Source: Clostridium sp. K4410.MGS-306 (GTDB taxonomy: Bacteria; Cyanobacteriota; Vampirovibrionia; Gastranaerophilales; Gastranaerophilaceae). Taken from it: a stretch of DNA of 64,000 nucleotides. The position numbers were made by a program, and so were the translations under genes. Below are positions 16,490 to 25,511 of this stretch, piece after piece. The notes beneath the pieces are model-generated. The model saw only the letters and a program-made list of their open reading frames with translations, was not told the origin of the DNA and searched no databases. The DNA is taken from assembly GCA_000980375.1 (NCBI GenBank), contig LARD01000006.1, positions 1 to 64,000 on the forward strand. Reading direction: 5' to 3'. Each line of letters starts with the position of its first letter. Positions within the stretch are counted from its first letter, which is position 1.

Positions 16490-17866
16490 CTAGAGCTTGG
16501 CGCCTGTTGCTTTGTACAAACCTATGTAATCAATGTTACAGTTAAGTTTGTCAGAGACAACCTGCTTGTTTAAGCTCAGGAGATTTTCTCTTTTTTGTAA
16601 TAAATCGAGATAGGAAATCATTCCCTCGTCATATTTTACAGTGCTGTAATCAAAATCTTTTTGTTCAAGCTTATATACTTTTAAGTTAGTTTTGTATTTT
16701 TTGTCATCCTGTTTAAGCGCAACAAGAGCATCATTGACTTCCTGTATTGCTTTTAGGTTTGTATTGTAATAATTGTGGAGTATTTGTTCGTAAGTGTTTT
16801 TCTTTAACTTAAGATTTGCAACTTTTCTTCCACCTGCAAAAAGGTCAAGCATTGCACTTGCACTAAGAAAACCAAAAACATTAGCCCAGTTAAATGCACT
16901 ACCCATTGCTGATGAGCCAAATGCCATTAACCCGAGCAGATTGATTTTAGGCAAAAATTCCTTTTTAGCAACTCTTACATCAATTCCTGCTTTTTCTACC
17001 ATTTTTTCAGCTGCAAGGTAGTCAGGACGTTGGTCTATAATTTCAGACGGTATTGATTCCGGTATTTTTACAAGATATGAGTCGTTGTAATTTTTTCTTT
17101 TTAATTTATCAATGTTTGCAGGATTTTCTCCTGTCAGAACAGCCAGACTGTTTAAAAGAGAATTTCTTGTTTTTTCCAGCTCGGTAAGGTCTGCATTTGC
17201 TGCAACATAGGCTTTGTTTGCTCTGACAACATCAGCAGTCGATGTCAATCCAGCCTTGTTTCTATCAGACATTAGTTCAAAAATTTGTTTTCTGTCTTTA
17301 ATTATTTCTTTTTGAAGCTCAATTAATTTATCAGCTTTTATGATATTGAAATATGTCGCTCCGACTGCTGAGGATATCGCAATATATGAAGCTCTTTCAT
17401 CTATTTTAGCTTTTTCCCAGTCTTTTTTTGCAGAGCGTGTTTTGTCTCTGTTTTTTAAAAACAAATCTAACTCATAAGACACATTGAGAGGAAAAGCCCA
17501 TACTCCGCTTGTGTTTGTTGCTCCCGGAAGCTTGATTCCGGTAGGAGCAAAACCGCCTGATACAACAGGTAATTCACTCGCAAACTGAAGGTTTGTCATT
17601 TGATGGTACTGTTCAACTTTTAATGTTGCAATTTTCAAGTCGTGGTTATTTTCAATAGCTTTGATAATATATTCTGAAAGATAATCATCATCAAAGTTTT
17701 TCCACCAATCTGTATTTACATAATCAAAGCGATATTGTGTAACTTGTGATTTTATCAATTTGTTTTTTGATTTTTTATTATCTTTTGCCAGACAAGACAG
17801 TGGTGCAAGATTTGTTGTTAGAAGGCTAGCTGTTATTAATGCTGCTGCCAGCTTTTTATACTTCAT
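16490..17866 (-). CDS. TolC/NodT-family outer-membrane efflux channel
   Basis: A 458-residue protein with a signal peptide (KLAAALITASLLTTNLAPLS, then CLAKD). The start of the mature protein has the NodT-type entry TDWWKNFDDDYLSEYI, followed by two helical repeats. Each contains long alpha-hairpins and strand pairs (LNVSYELDLFLKNRDK; FLSASAMLDLFAGGRK), as in TolC and OprM. It would form the trimeric exit duct of an RND or ABC exporter. No inner-membrane pump or adaptor gene lies nearby, so its partner is elsewhere. The lipobox is imperfect (PLSC), so lipidation is uncertain. A tandem palindrome lies upstream. Confidence 0.88.
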   Translation of the reverse strand: MKYKKLAAALITASLLTTNLAPLSCLAKDNKKSKNKLIKSQVTQYRFDYVNTDWWKNFDDDYLSEYIIKAIENNHDLKIATLKVEQYHQMTNLQFASELPVVSGGFAPTGIKLPGATNTSGVWAFPLNVSYELDLFLKNRDKTRSAKKDWEKAKIDERASYIAISSAVGATYFNIIKADKLIELQKEIIKDRKQIFELMSDRNKAGLTSTADVVRANKAYVAANADLTELEKTRNSLLNSLAVLTGENPANIDKLKRKNYNDSYLVKIPESIPSEIIDQRPDYLAAEKMVEKAGIDVRVAKKEFLPKINLLGLMAFGSSAMGSAFNWANVFGFLSASAMLDLFAGGRKVANLKLKKNTYEQILHNYYNTNLKAIQEVNDALVALKQDDKKYKTNLKVYKLEQKDFDYSTVKYDEGMISYLDLLQKRENLLSLNKQVVSDKLNCNIDYIGLYKATGAKL

Positions 17867-17899
17867 ATACTATTCTCCCGAATATATTTTATTTTGGAT

Positions 17900-17934
17900 T
17901 GTTATCATAATAACATAATGTTATCATAATAACA
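17900..17934 (-). promoter_or_regulatory. Tandem palindromic operator upstream of the efflux channel
   Basis: Two exact copies of the 16-mer TGTTATCATAATAACA lie at 17900-17915 and 17919-17934, centres 19 bases apart. Each is an interrupted palindrome (TGTTAT/ATAACA). They lie 34-68 bases upstream of the channel gene start, where a promoter is expected. This is a typical layout for a dimeric repressor such as MarR or TetR type; no such regulator is in the window. Confidence 0.65.
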
Positions 17935-18056
17935 ATCAATTTTACAATCCTTAATATTATTGATTGTGTTTCTGTTTATTAAAATTTTAGTCTATTTTTT
18001 GTAAATTTAGCAAATTTTTCGTACGACATGTTTTATTATAAATGAAGGTAGAAGTT

Positions 18057-18911
18057 ATGAATTTTAATAGTGTAAGTAATACGCCGTATAATAGTTTCTA
18101 TAATGATAATCCGTACAGACAATACGGTTATGCACAAATGCCTGAAATTGCATATCAACCTGTTTATAACCCGCCTTATCAATATATGCAAGAACCCCCG
18201 TCTCAAGAAAACCCTGCTAAAACTTTAGGTCTTGCACTATTTTTGCAAGGAATTTCATCTGGGCTTGAAAGAGTTTCCAACTGGTTTGCAACAAAGCTTT
18301 CTGCTGCAAAAGAATTTGCTACTGCTGCTGATGTTGAAAAAGTTGCAAATTCAATGGTCACGAAAAACAAACTCGACGTAAATGTTGCATATATTAATGA
18401 AAGCAATAAACATCTATACTCTAAGGCATACGGTCTTGGTAATGCTCTTGATCCTGTTGCTAAAGGTCAAAATGCCTTTTTTGTAGATAAACTCAAACTG
18501 GCAGTAGCTCCTGAGTCCAAACCTTCTCTTATCCTCCACGAACTTGGGCATGCTGTGAATGCTAAAAAAGGATTTACTAAGTTATTACAAAATACAAGAC
18601 GATTTGCTCCTTTTGCTCCAATGGCGCTGCTTTTTGCAAACAGACTTTCACCTAACAAACAGAACGGTGAAAAAACTTTTATTGAACGTAATGCAGGATT
18701 GTTAGGTTTTGCAGCGTTTTTACCCACAATAATAGAAGAAGGTATTGCGTCTTTAAGAGGAATTAAAGCTGCTAAAAAAGTTTTGAATAATCCAAAAAAT
18801 CTTAATATATTGAAAAAGAATTATGCATTTGCTCTTGCTACATACATTTTATCCGGTGTTGCTCTTGGTGTAGCATCAAAACAAACAATCCTGGCAGAAG
18901 CAGACAAGTAA
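18057..18911 (+). CDS. Putative zinc metalloprotease with Tyr/Pro-rich N-terminus
   Basis: A protein of about 284 residues. Residues 1-55 are rich in Tyr, Asn and Pro (YGYAQMPEIAYQPVYNPPYQ). HELGHA at about residue 161 is an HExxH zinc site. Downstream IIEEGIASLRG could supply the third Glu ligand, as in gluzincins. Hydrophobic stretches flank this (FAPMALLFA; GLLGFAAFLPT; ATYILSGVALGVA), so it may be membrane-embedded. I start at ATG 18057 because GAAGG lies 8 bases upstream. The earlier ATG at 18042 has no ribosome-binding site. Substrate unknown. Confidence 0.65.
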   Translation: MNFNSVSNTPYNSFYNDNPYRQYGYAQMPEIAYQPVYNPPYQYMQEPPSQENPAKTLGLALFLQGISSGLERVSNWFATKLSAAKEFATAADVEKVANSMVTKNKLDVNVAYINESNKHLYSKAYGLGNALDPVAKGQNAFFVDKLKLAVAPESKPSLILHELGHAVNAKKGFTKLLQNTRRFAPFAPMALLFANRLSPNKQNGEKTFIERNAGLLGFAAFLPTIIEEGIASLRGIKAAKKVLNNPKNLNILKKNYAFALATYILSGVALGVASKQTILAEADK

Positions 18912-18979
18912 CTTTTTATTTCTTTTTTTGAATTCGACGGGAAAATAAGATATAATATAAATATTATTGGGAGAGGTCT

Positions 18980-19441
18980 ATGAACGTATCTATTATTACT
19001 CTTGTTATTTTTCTGCTAATGCAATCCGTAATGATTTGTACAGCACATGCTGCTGCATCAATAGGGTCAGATATAAAAAACATTCAAAAAAACGGAAATA
19101 TGATTGGTACATACAATACAAAATCTAATATTTCCGTTATAGAATACGACACATTCGGCTCTGAAACAGGTTATTACATTGACGATGCATTCGGTATGAC
19201 AACCAAATATGACAAGCTTGGCAATGTAGTGTCAAAGTATAAAACAAATCAACAGGGCAAAACATACCTTTATGACAAATATAATCACGTTGTCGGGTAT
19301 TTTAAAGCTGTTTCAAAATACAAAACAATGCTATACGATAAAGACGGCACACCCGTGGGATATTTTTCTACTGACGGCAGCGGTTATGTCAAAAAATACG
19401 ATATGGACGGCAATCATCTAAATACGTACAAAAAACGCTAA
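18980..19441 (+). CDS. Exported protein made of 21-residue repeats
   Basis: A 153-residue protein with a clear signal peptide (IITLVIFLLMQSVMICTAHA, cleavage near AHA). The mature part is six repeats of exactly 21 residues beginning near residues 34, 55, 76, 97, 118 and 139. The consensus is close to (K/L)YDKxGxxVGYF; examples are LYDKYNHVVGYF, LYDKDGTPVGYF and KYDMDGNHLNTY. This resembles YD/WG-type beta repeats and suggests a small beta-solenoid in the periplasm or on the surface. GGGAGAGG precedes the ATG. It ends 4 bases inside the convergent holin-like gene. Role unknown. Confidence 0.75.
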   Translation: MNVSIITLVIFLLMQSVMICTAHAAASIGSDIKNIQKNGNMIGTYNTKSNISVIEYDTFGSETGYYIDDAFGMTTKYDKLGNVVSKYKTNQQGKTYLYDKYNHVVGYFKAVSKYKTMLYDKDGTPVGYFSTDGSGYVKKYDMDGNHLNTYKKR

Positions 19442-19764
19442 ATTTTACTTATACCTATACTAAATAGTGATAATACAATAGAGCCAAGCAGTGCACTCAA
19501 AAAGCCGTCAACTTCAAGCCCCGGTGTAATCCATCCTGCAAGCATCAGCAAAAGTGCATTTAATACAAAGCTGAATAATCCGACTGTCAAAAAATTTATT
19601 GGCAAGGTTACCAGCTGAAGAACCGGTTTTACAAAGGTATTAATAAGTGCAATAATCACGCATGCAAACATTGCACTCAAAAAACTGCTAACTTCAATAC
19701 CTGGAATCACCCATGCCGTAAAAATCAAAGCAAGTGCAAAGCAAATCCATCTAACTAAAATCAT
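19438..19764 (-). CDS. Phage-holin-4 family (YvlD-like) small membrane protein
   Basis: A 108-residue protein with four transmembrane segments and the family hallmarks AWVIPGIEVSSFLSAMFACV, LINTFVKPVLQLVTLPINFL and GLFSFVLNALLLMLAGWITP. Pairs of WxxPG motifs and NxxxKPxL are typical of the holin-4/YvlD group, which is widespread in chromosomes and not evidence for a prophage. Its ribosome-binding site (AAGGAGG) is part of a long hairpin (see 19770-19811). It is the last gene of the minus-strand run containing the metal exporter and rhamnose genes. Confidence 0.88.
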   Translation of the reverse strand: MILVRWICFALALIFTAWVIPGIEVSSFLSAMFACVIIALINTFVKPVLQLVTLPINFLTVGLFSFVLNALLLMLAGWITPGLEVDGFLSALLGSIVLSLFSIGISKI

Positions 19765-19769
19765 AATTA

Positions 19770-19811
19770 ACCTCCTTTTTACTTTTTTATATCACCGTAA
19801 AAAGAGGAGGT
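19770..19811 (-). promoter_or_regulatory. Hairpin that sequesters the ribosome-binding site
   Basis: In the minus-strand RNA, ACCTCCTCTTTTTAC (19811-19797) can pair with GTAAAAAGGAGGT (19782-19770) over 13 base pairs with one 2-base bulge and a 14-base loop. The second arm contains the GGAGG of the holin-like gene, 6 bases from its ATG. No T run follows, so it is not a terminator. Translation control of the downstream gene is the natural reading. Confidence 0.6.
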
Positions 19812-19818
19812 ATATAGG

Positions 19819-20793
19819 TTAATTGTATATTGCTTGTATTAATATGCCTGAAAATATACTTACAAATAACAGTATAAATATGATTTTAAGAGTATCTTTA
19901 AGTGAATCATTCTTTTTGAATAATACAAGAATCCCAAGCCCTGCACTTGAGCACAGCCCTGCTATTACAGAACCAAAACCAAGTGCGCCTTTAAGATACA
20001 TAAGTGTTATAGCAATAGAAACAGCGCAGTTTGGTATGAGCCCCACTATTGCGGTAATTACAGGCTGCAATACTGAATCATGAAGGAAATATTGACCAAG
20101 GTTCTCTTCTCCTCCTATTTTAAACACAAGATAGTTTATACCGATTGTTATAATCAAAATGAAAATAAATACATTAAAGGTGTGTTCAACTGGGTGAAAT
20201 ATCAAATCTCTTTTTCTTGGTTTATTAATATGATGCTTGCAGCAGCCCTGTTCATCCTCTGTATCTTCAACGGTATCATTTAAGCTATTATTATTTTTTG
20301 TTTGGTCTATTATGAAATCAATTGCATAACCAGCAATAATTGCAATTATTATTTTTGTTAAAAGCAATGGTACAACAAGGTAGAGCTTTGACGGTTCAGA
20401 CAGTATAACAGGTATTGCTTCATCCGATGTAGAAAGATAAACAGCAAGCAAAGTACCTTTTGTAATAAGTTTTTTTGTATATAAAGTACTTGCAATCACC
20501 GAAAAACCGCACTGCGGAAATGATGCAGCAAGGCTGCCTGCTAGAGGGCCTGCTTTACCGGAATATTTAGCAAATTTTGTCATTTTGTTTGAATAAAAAT
20601 ATTCTATTACTTCTATTACAACAAATATGAAAAACAAAAACGGAAGCATGTGCAAGCTGTCTTTTAGTGCATCAGCCAGCCAATCTGCCAGAGGCATTTT
20701 TTCTATTAATGTATCAACCGGCAAAAATATTAGCTCATTAAGTTTGTTCAGTGCCGCAATCAAGCTGATAAATAAAGTTTGCAAACTGTTCAT
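19819..20793 (-). CDS. Putative 10-TM heavy-metal exporter (ArsP_2 / manganese transporter type)
   Basis: A 324-residue inner-membrane protein with about ten hydrophobic helices in two similar halves. Each half carries a conserved Pro-(Q/N)-Cys element (AASFPQCGFSVIAS and VGLIPNCAVSIAIT), the hallmark of the putative permease/ArsP_2 family annotated as heavy-metal or manganese exporters. Between the halves is a charged cytosolic loop with Cys/His (GCCKHHINK) that could bind metal. The start lies 17 bases from the rmlA stop, so it is probably co-transcribed with the rhamnose genes. Substrate not determined. Confidence 0.8.
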   Translation of the reverse strand: MNSLQTLFISLIAALNKLNELIFLPVDTLIEKMPLADWLADALKDSLHMLPFLFFIFVVIEVIEYFYSNKMTKFAKYSGKAGPLAGSLAASFPQCGFSVIASTLYTKKLITKGTLLAVYLSTSDEAIPVILSEPSKLYLVVPLLLTKIIIAIIAGYAIDFIIDQTKNNNSLNDTVEDTEDEQGCCKHHINKPRKRDLIFHPVEHTFNVFIFILIITIGINYLVFKIGGEENLGQYFLHDSVLQPVITAIVGLIPNCAVSIAITLMYLKGALGFGSVIAGLCSSAGLGILVLFKKNDSLKDTLKIIFILLFVSIFSGILIQAIYN

Positions 20794-20810
20794 ATTTGGA
20801 AATATCCTTT

Positions 20811-21683
20811 TTAAGAGATTATTTGTTTGATGTAATTGAAGTATTCATTATTTTTGTATTGCTCTGCTTGCTTTTGCAGATGTTCTTTTGTCACAAAACC
20901 CATTCTGTAAGCGACTTCTTCAAGACAGGCAATTTTTATGCCTTGATTTTCCTCAATTGTCTGAACATACTGGCTGGCTTGCAAAAGTGAGTGATGAGTA
21001 CCTGTATCAAGCCATGCAAAACCTCTGCCAAGAAGCTCAACGCTGAGATTTCCCTGGTTTAGATAAATCTTATTCAAGTCTGTAATTTCCAGTTCCCCTC
21101 TGGCAGACGGTTTAAGATTTTTGGCAAGTTCAACCACCTTGTTATCGTAAAAATATAAACCTGTTACAGCATAATTTGATTTTGGATCAGATGGCTTTTC
21201 TTCAATGGTTTGTGCTTTTCCGTTTTCATCAAATGAAACAACCCCAAATCGTTCAGGGTCTTTTACCTGATATCCGAATACAGTTGCACCGCCTTGTTCT
21301 TTAGTCCTTTTTACAACATTTTTTAATGTGCCGGAAAAACCGGGGCCATAAAATATGTTGTCTCCAAGTATCAATGCAGCACAATCATCTTCAATAAACT
21401 CTTCTCCAAGAATAAAAGCCTGTGCTAATCCGTCCGGAGATGGCTGTTCTTTATAGCTGAACTTTACTCCAAATTGAGAGCCATCTTTTAACAACTTTTT
21501 AAAGTTAGGTAAATCCTGAGGTGTTGAAATAATAAGAATGTCTTTTATACCGGCCAGCATTAACACTGAAACCGGATGATAAATCATAGGTTTGTCATAT
21601 ATTGGCAGCAACTGTTTTGATACAACTATTGTGCTAGGATAAAGCCTTGTTCCTGCACCTCCTGCGAGAACTATTCCTTTCAT
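20811..21683 (-). CDS. rmlA: Glucose-1-phosphate thymidylyltransferase
   Basis: A 290-residue protein of normal family length. The N-terminal nucleotide-binding motif is [17 protein letters not shown], and [18 protein letters not shown] follows. [10 protein letters not shown] carries the metal-binding Asp, and [13 protein letters not shown] is the conserved C-terminal element. It makes dTDP-glucose from dTTP and glucose-1-phosphate, the first step to dTDP-L-rhamnose for surface polysaccharide. The ATG overlaps the rmlD stop (TAATG), so the genes are translationally coupled. Last rhamnose gene in the operon. Confidence 0.96.
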   Translation of the reverse strand: MKGIVLAGGAGTRLYPSTIVVSKQLLPIYDKPMIYHPVSVLMLAGIKDILIISTPQDLPNFKKLLKDGSQFGVKFSYKEQPSPDGLAQAFILGEEFIEDDCAALILGDNIFYGPGFSGTLKNVVKRTKEQGGATVFGYQVKDPERFGVVSFDENGKAQTIEEKPSDPKSNYAVTGLYFYDNKVVELAKNLKPSARGELEITDLNKIYLNQGNLSVELLGRGFAWLDTGTHHSLLQASQYVQTIEENQGIKIACLEEVAYRMGFVTKEHLQKQAEQYKNNEYFNYIKQIIS

Positions 21684-22519
21684 TAATCAACCCTCAATTC
21701 TATGTATTCTTGTAGTGCCTGTTTCCAATCTCTTAATAGCCCCTCATTATCCATAACACTGTATGCAGGTCTTTTGGCCGGACGGGGGAATTCTTCTGTT
21801 GTGCACGGAATTAAGTTAACATTTAGACTCATTAAATCAAATATTTCTTTAGCAAAACCGTACCAGCTTGTACTGCCGGCTCCACAGGCATGGTATGTGC
21901 CAAATGGAGGCTCTTCATCAATAAAACTTATAATTGCATCTGACAAATCAACTGTCCACGTCGGGCAGCCAACCTGATCGTCGACTACTTTTAACTCTGT
22001 CTTTTCTGCCAGTGAAATCATTGTTTCAACAAAGTTTTTACCGTGATGCCCGTATAACCAGCTGGTTCTGATAATGTAATGTGCAGGGCAAAATTTTCTT
22101 ACAGCCTCTTCACCGTGTAACTTTGATAAACCATAGGCACCTGTTGGATTTGTAGTGTCATCTGAGACATATGGCGTTTTTTTTGTTCCGTCAAAAACAT
22201 AGTCTGTTGAAATGTAAATCATTATCGCATTGTTAGAATTACATGCTTTGGCAATATATTCTGCAGACTTTGCATTGACAAGCTCTGCTGTTTCAGGTTC
22301 TTCTTCTGCTTTATCAACATTTGTATAAGCTGCGCAATGGATTACATAATCAGGTTTAACATCAGATATAACCCTGCGCACCTGTAATTCATCAGTTACA
22401 TCCAATTCATTTCGGGTAGTTTCAATTACTTCAAAATCAGCGTCTTCCAGCATCGGGCATAAATCTCTTGCAAGCATGCCATTTGCACCTGTTACGAGAA
22501 TTCTTCCGTAATTACTCAT
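21683..22519 (-). CDS. rmlD: dTDP-4-dehydrorhamnose reductase
   Basis: A short-chain dehydrogenase of about 278 residues. [14 protein letters not shown] is the NAD(P)-binding loop. [13 protein letters not shown] and [12 protein letters not shown] carry the Ser/Thr-Tyr-Lys catalytic residues, and the C-terminus has RPAYSVMDN. It performs the last reduction to dTDP-L-rhamnose. I start at MSNYGRILV, whose ATG overlaps the rmlB stop (TAATG), rather than 14 codons earlier inside rmlB. Confidence 0.94.
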   Translation of the reverse strand: MSNYGRILVTGANGMLARDLCPMLEDADFEVIETTRNELDVTDELQVRRVISDVKPDYVIHCAAYTNVDKAEEEPETAELVNAKSAEYIAKACNSNNAIMIYISTDYVFDGTKKTPYVSDDTTNPTGAYGLSKLHGEEAVRKFCPAHYIIRTSWLYGHHGKNFVETMISLAEKTELKVVDDQVGCPTWTVDLSDAIISFIDEEPPFGTYHACGAGSTSWYGFAKEIFDLMSLNVNLIPCTTEEFPRPAKRPAYSVMDNEGLLRDWKQALQEYIELRVD

Positions 22520-23505
22520 TAAACCAGACTCGCTTTCTTGGCTTCGATGGATTTCATCCAATCTTGGTTGTTGAGGTACCAGTCAATAGTGAGTTTTATT
22601 CCTTCTTCAAAGGTTAATGAAGGTTCCCAGCCCAGCTCTGACTGTATTTTATGATTGTCTATAGCATAACGTCTGTCATGCCCTAGTCTGTCTTCTACAT
22701 ATCTGATAGAGCTTTCATCTTTGCCCATAGCTTCAAGAATAATTTTTGTAATTTCCATGTTGGTTTTTTCGTTGTGACCACCGATATTGTAAACTTCACC
22801 AACTTTACCTTTGTGCAATACTGTATCAATTGCACTACAGTGATCATATACGTATAACCAGTCTCTTACATTCATCCCGTCACCGTATACAGGTACTTTC
22901 TCTCCTTTTAACAATTGAGAAATAAAGAACGGTATGAGCTTTTCAGGATACTGATAAGGACCGTAGTTATTAGAACATCTTGTATTAAGAACAGGCATTT
23001 TGTATGTTTCATAATACGCTCTTACAAGCATATCAGCGCTTGCTTTTGACGCTGAGTAAGGTGAATTTGGTGCAAGCGGTGTAGTTTCGTAAAAATATCC
23101 GTCTTTGCCCAGTGTACCGTAAACTTCGTCAGTTGATACCTGTAAAAATCTTTGGGTTTTTGCTTCTTTTGCAGCCTGCAAAAGATTGAGGGTTCCCTGT
23201 ACATTCGTTTCAATAAAAATTTCCGGCCCTGTAATTGAGCGGTCCACATGGCTTTCAGCAGCAAAGTTTATTACAGCATCTACGCCTTCATCAATAATAA
23301 GTTCTTTTGCGAGTTTTTTGTCGCAAATATTACCGTGGACAAATCTATAATTAGGGTTTTCTTTAACATCATCGAGGTTTTCAATATTACCTGCATATGT
23401 AAGTGCATCAAGGTTTATAACCTGATAGTCATTATATTTTTTTAGAATATGTCTTACAAAACAACTGCCGATAAATCCGGCACCGCCGGTAACTAATAGT
23501 TTCAA
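22519..23505 (-). CDS. rmlB: dTDP-glucose 4,6-dehydratase
   Basis: A 328-residue extended SDR enzyme. It has KLLVTGGAGFIGSCFVRH (NAD-binding), NFAAESHVDRSI, VSTDEVYG, and the catalytic YSASKAS (Tyr, Lys). NNYGPYQYPEKLIP and VRDWLYVYDH complete the signature. It converts dTDP-glucose to the 4-keto-6-deoxy intermediate. The start overlaps the rmlC stop by 4 bases (ATGA), and the end is coupled to rmlD. Confidence 0.96.
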   Translation of the reverse strand: MKLLVTGGAGFIGSCFVRHILKKYNDYQVINLDALTYAGNIENLDDVKENPNYRFVHGNICDKKLAKELIIDEGVDAVINFAAESHVDRSITGPEIFIETNVQGTLNLLQAAKEAKTQRFLQVSTDEVYGTLGKDGYFYETTPLAPNSPYSASKASADMLVRAYYETYKMPVLNTRCSNNYGPYQYPEKLIPFFISQLLKGEKVPVYGDGMNVRDWLYVYDHCSAIDTVLHKGKVGEVYNIGGHNEKTNMEITKIILEAMGKDESSIRYVEDRLGHDRRYAIDNHKIQSELGWEPSLTFEEGIKLTIDWYLNNQDWMKSIEAKKASLV

Positions 23506-24059
23506 AATAATTCCTCCTTTAGCACTTCTTTCAGGTACGGTTGTTTAGAATCTTTTTCGCTGATTAAAGGTTCAAAATCTATTCTCCAATCAACATTTAT
23601 TTCAGGATCATTCCATCTGATGCCACGGTCATTTTGCGGTGAATATTCGTTGGACGCTTTATAAAGCAGTTCTGCTTCATCGCTTAACACAACAAAACCA
23701 TGAGCAAATCCCGCAGGGATGTAAAGCATGTTTTTATTTTCTTCAGAGAGTATTTCTCCAACCCATTTGCCAAATGTTGGGGAATTTTTTCTGAGGTCAA
23801 CAGCAACGTCAAATATCTTGCCTCTGGGGCATCGTACAAGTTTTGCCTGAGCTTTTGGATTTGTCTGATAATGCAACCCTCTCAGTACACCTTTTGTCGA
23901 TTTTGAGTGATTGTCCTGATTAAAGTCATCTTTTATTCCGTTTTGTTCAAAAACAGATTTTTGATAAGATTCCATAAAAAAACCGCGAGAATCACCAAAC
24001 ACTTGCGGTGTAACAAGAATGACATCTTCTATTTCCAATTTTTTAAAACTAAAAGGCAT
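23502..24059 (-). CDS. rmlC: dTDP-4-dehydrorhamnose 3,5-epimerase
   Basis: A cupin epimerase of about 185 residues. It has FGDSRGFFMESY, QDNHSKSTKGVLRGLHYQ with the catalytic His, GKIFDVAVDLRKNSPTFGKW (exactly one family signature), and YIPAGFAHGFVVLSD. It epimerises C3 and C5 in rhamnose synthesis. I start at MPFSFKKLE because GAGGGG stands just before that ATG. It is the first gene of the rmlC-B-D-A operon, and its upstream region faces the MATE exporter gene. Confidence 0.94.
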   Translation of the reverse strand: MPFSFKKLEIEDVILVTPQVFGDSRGFFMESYQKSVFEQNGIKDDFNQDNHSKSTKGVLRGLHYQTNPKAQAKLVRCPRGKIFDVAVDLRKNSPTFGKWVGEILSEENKNMLYIPAGFAHGFVVLSDEAELLYKASNEYSPQNDRGIRWNDPEINVDWRIDFEPLISEKDSKQPYLKEVLKEELF

Positions 24060-24179
24060 TTTCCCCTCACCCATATTACTCATTACCAAAATTATATAAT
24101 AAGTTATTATTTTTAGATATATTTTTTAGTAAATATATAACTTTGCTTAATAGTTTTATTGTGATAAATTTGTCTTACT

Positions 24180-25511
24180 ATGCAATTAGTCGAAAAATTA
24201 AATTCATATAAAAAGTATTTTACAGATATTATTAACCTGTCTGTCCCTTTGATAGTAGGGAACCTTGGACAGGTTTTAATAGGTGCAACAGATGTGTTTA
24301 TTGCTGCAAAACACTCAACAAACACACTTGCTGCGATTAGTATTGCAAACTCAATAATATTTTGCATTTTAATAATGGGCATGGGGTTAATGTCTGCCAT
24401 TTCAATACAAATGTCAAATATGAGAGGCAATAGAAAGCCTACAAAAAAGTTTTTGATCACTGTATTGAACTATTCAATGCTTCTGGCAGTGATCTTTTGT
24501 ACAATATGCCTTTTGATGGTGCCTTTAATCCCGAAGATGGGTTTTGATCCGATTCTTGTACCGATGATAAAAGAATATGTCTTTATATGTGCATTTTCTC
24601 TGTTTGGTATGTATCTTTATCAGTGCTTAAGAGAGTTTTTAATGGCGTATGAAATTGTCAAATTTCCTAACCTGATACTTGTGATTGCACTTATTTTGAA
24701 CTTTGTGCTTGCATACTCTCTGGTTTTTGGACTGGGGCCGATTCCCGGCCTAGGAGTAATAGGTCTTGCTCTTGCTGCATTTATTGTCAGAATGTTGATG
24801 GGGCTGATTTTACTTGTTTACTGTTTTGATTTGATACATTTTAAAAACCCGTTTGATACAAATTTAATAAAACAGTTGTTAAAAATCGGCTATCCAATCG
24901 GTATTGCAATGTTTTTAGAGTTTTTAGGCTTTAATTTAATAACAATTCTTGTTGGTCGAGAGGCTGGAATTCTCGCTGCAACGCATAATATAGGCGTTAC
25001 AATTACCTCCAGTGCATATGTAATACCTATGTCTATCTCAGCTGCTATTGCAATAAAGGTTGGCTATTTTAACGGTGCAAAAAATCTTACTGAAATCAAA
25101 CGATATTCTTTATCCGGCACTATGATGTCAGTTATATTTATGGCTTTTTGTTCTGTTTTGTTGTTATTTTATCCAAAACCTATATTCGAAATATTTACAT
25201 CAAACAAAGAAATGCTTGCTCTAGGGCTTCCAATTTTACATATTGCAGCATTTTATTTGATGTTTGACGGCTTGCAGGTCAGCTTGAGCGGTATTTTAAA
25301 AGGTTTGAAGATGACAAAAGTTGCTTCTGTCTCGTTAATTGCGGGTTATTGGCTCTTTGGTCTGCCATTCGGGTATTATCTTGCATACCACTACCATATG
25401 TCATTAAGAGGTTTTTGGATAGGGCTTGCAACTTCGTTTTTATTCATGAGCATAATTTTCCTGGTTGTAATCCATAGAAAGTTTGCAAAGCTCAAAAAAC
25501 TTTACTCCTAA
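24180..25511 (+). CDS. MATE-family multidrug exporter
   Basis: A 443-residue inner-membrane protein with about twelve transmembrane segments in two six-helix halves. The first helix region, LSVPLIVGNLGQVLIGATDV, and FIAAKHSTNTLAAISIANSI are the MatE signature. NorM-type transporters use Na+ or H+ gradients to expel cationic drugs. The start codon has no strong ribosome-binding site, but the family alignment supports it. The end overlaps the convergent uracil-DNA glycosylase gene by 4 bases. Confidence 0.92.
   Translation: MQLVEKLNSYKKYFTDIINLSVPLIVGNLGQVLIGATDVFIAAKHSTNTLAAISIANSIIFCILIMGMGLMSAISIQMSNMRGNRKPTKKFLITVLNYSMLLAVIFCTICLLMVPLIPKMGFDPILVPMIKEYVFICAFSLFGMYLYQCLREFLMAYEIVKFPNLILVIALILNFVLAYSLVFGLGPIPGLGVIGLALAAFIVRMLMGLILLVYCFDLIHFKNPFDTNLIKQLLKIGYPIGIAMFLEFLGFNLITILVGREAGILAATHNIGVTITSSAYVIPMSISAAIAIKVGYFNGAKNLTEIKRYSLSGTMMSVIFMAFCSVLLLFYPKPIFEIFTSNKEMLALGLPILHIAAFYLMFDGLQVSLSGILKGLKMTKVASVSLIAGYWLFGLPFGYYLAYHYHMSLRGFWIGLATSFLFMSIIFLVVIHRKFAKLKKLYS

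Noticed and set aside
17780..17866. Lipoprotein signal in the TolC/NodT protein
   Set aside because: PLSC does not fit the lipobox pattern well; an ordinary cleavage site after CLA is as likely.
19438..19764. Prophage, based on the phage-holin-4 family protein
   Set aside because: The family is a common chromosomal membrane protein and no other phage gene is present.
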